A stretch of 20,130 bases of DNA from a virus: positions 1 to 20,130 of IMG/VR virus record IMGVR_UViG_3300024948_000004, one strand, 5' to 3'. The notes beneath the pieces are model-generated. The model was not told where the DNA came from and did no database searches. It saw only the letters and a program-made list of their open reading frames with translations. This document shows positions 20,122-20,130 of this stretch, one piece after another; position 1 is the stretch's first letter; each line of letters opens with the position of its first letter. The position numbers were made by a program, and so were the translations under genes.

Positions 20122-20130
20122 AATCACTCC
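20112..20130. other. Probable left prophage end (attL) and host junction
   Basis: After the outermost GTGCCAAATC repeat the plus strand reads AATCA then CTCC. Read inward on the minus strand the phage would start 5'-TGATTGATTTGGCAC, with the terminal TG that Mu-like elements share, so the end is placed at 20126. Bases 20127-20130 would be host DNA (part of the 5-bp target duplication). An end at 20122 (TGATTTGG) is not excluded. Confidence 0.55.

Overview
The window is the left half of an integrated, Mu-like transposable prophage (B3/FluMu-type layout). Apart from a few bases at the far right no host DNA is visible, so the host can only be guessed: a Gram-negative proteobacterium with moderate GC, perhaps a betaproteobacterium (low confidence). 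The Gram-negative call rests on the lipobox protein, the GH24 endolysin with an N-terminal export segment, and the proteobacterial phage families present. Every gene except the repressor is on the minus strand, so the phage map runs from right to left.

Right edge (about 19,960-20,126): three identical GTGCCAAATC repeats, read as transposase end-binding sites L3, L2 and L1, and a probable terminal TG/CA at 20,126 next to what looks like host sequence. Regulatory switch (18,590-19,957): a plus-strand repressor, with a MuA-like DNA-binding domain fused to a LexA-type S24 peptidase, faces a minus-strand Ner-like regulator. Between them lies a 150-base operator region with at least five TTTACAACTT-type boxes.

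Early region (18,587 down to 9,930): a conserved accessory protein, transposase A, ATPase B, and then a tightly packed run of small regulators and accessory proteins. These include a duplicated zinc-knuckle protein, winged-helix proteins, an HTH protein with a Cys cluster, a SANT-like protein, DUF3164, two small membrane proteins, an HU-like protein, a GemA/gp16 homologue and a Mor-family activator. Many of the genes overlap by 1-10 bases (ATGA or TAATG junctions). Two of the small genes (50 and 53 residues) were read directly from the sequence. No homologue of the Mu late activator C is seen in the window.

Boundary (9,393-9,935): an AT-rich lipoprotein gene lies between an 18-bp palindrome and a strong bidirectional terminator, like a prophage-expressed cargo gene (moron).

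Late region 1 (9,339 down to 3,100): GH24 endolysin, membrane-anchored protein, TraR/DksA zinc finger, XhlA-like coiled-coil membrane protein, terminase small subunit, small membrane protein, terminase large subunit, DUF935 portal and F-like minor head protein. Late region 2 (2,843 down to the left edge): protease I with a probable nested scaffold start, a decoration-like protein, the gpT-like major capsid protein, and the start of an Ala/Glu/Lys-rich protein cut by the window edge. Tail genes and the right prophage end lie outside.

The most striking observation is that both late transcription units start with the same 16-bp dyad (ACTGA-N6-TCAGT), placed exactly 37 bases before the start codon of a first gene that has no good ribosome-binding site. 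This suggests Mor-dependent late promoters making leaderless or nearly leaderless mRNAs. The second is a major capsid protein that begins with a signal-peptide-like segment behind a strong Shine-Dalgarno sequence.
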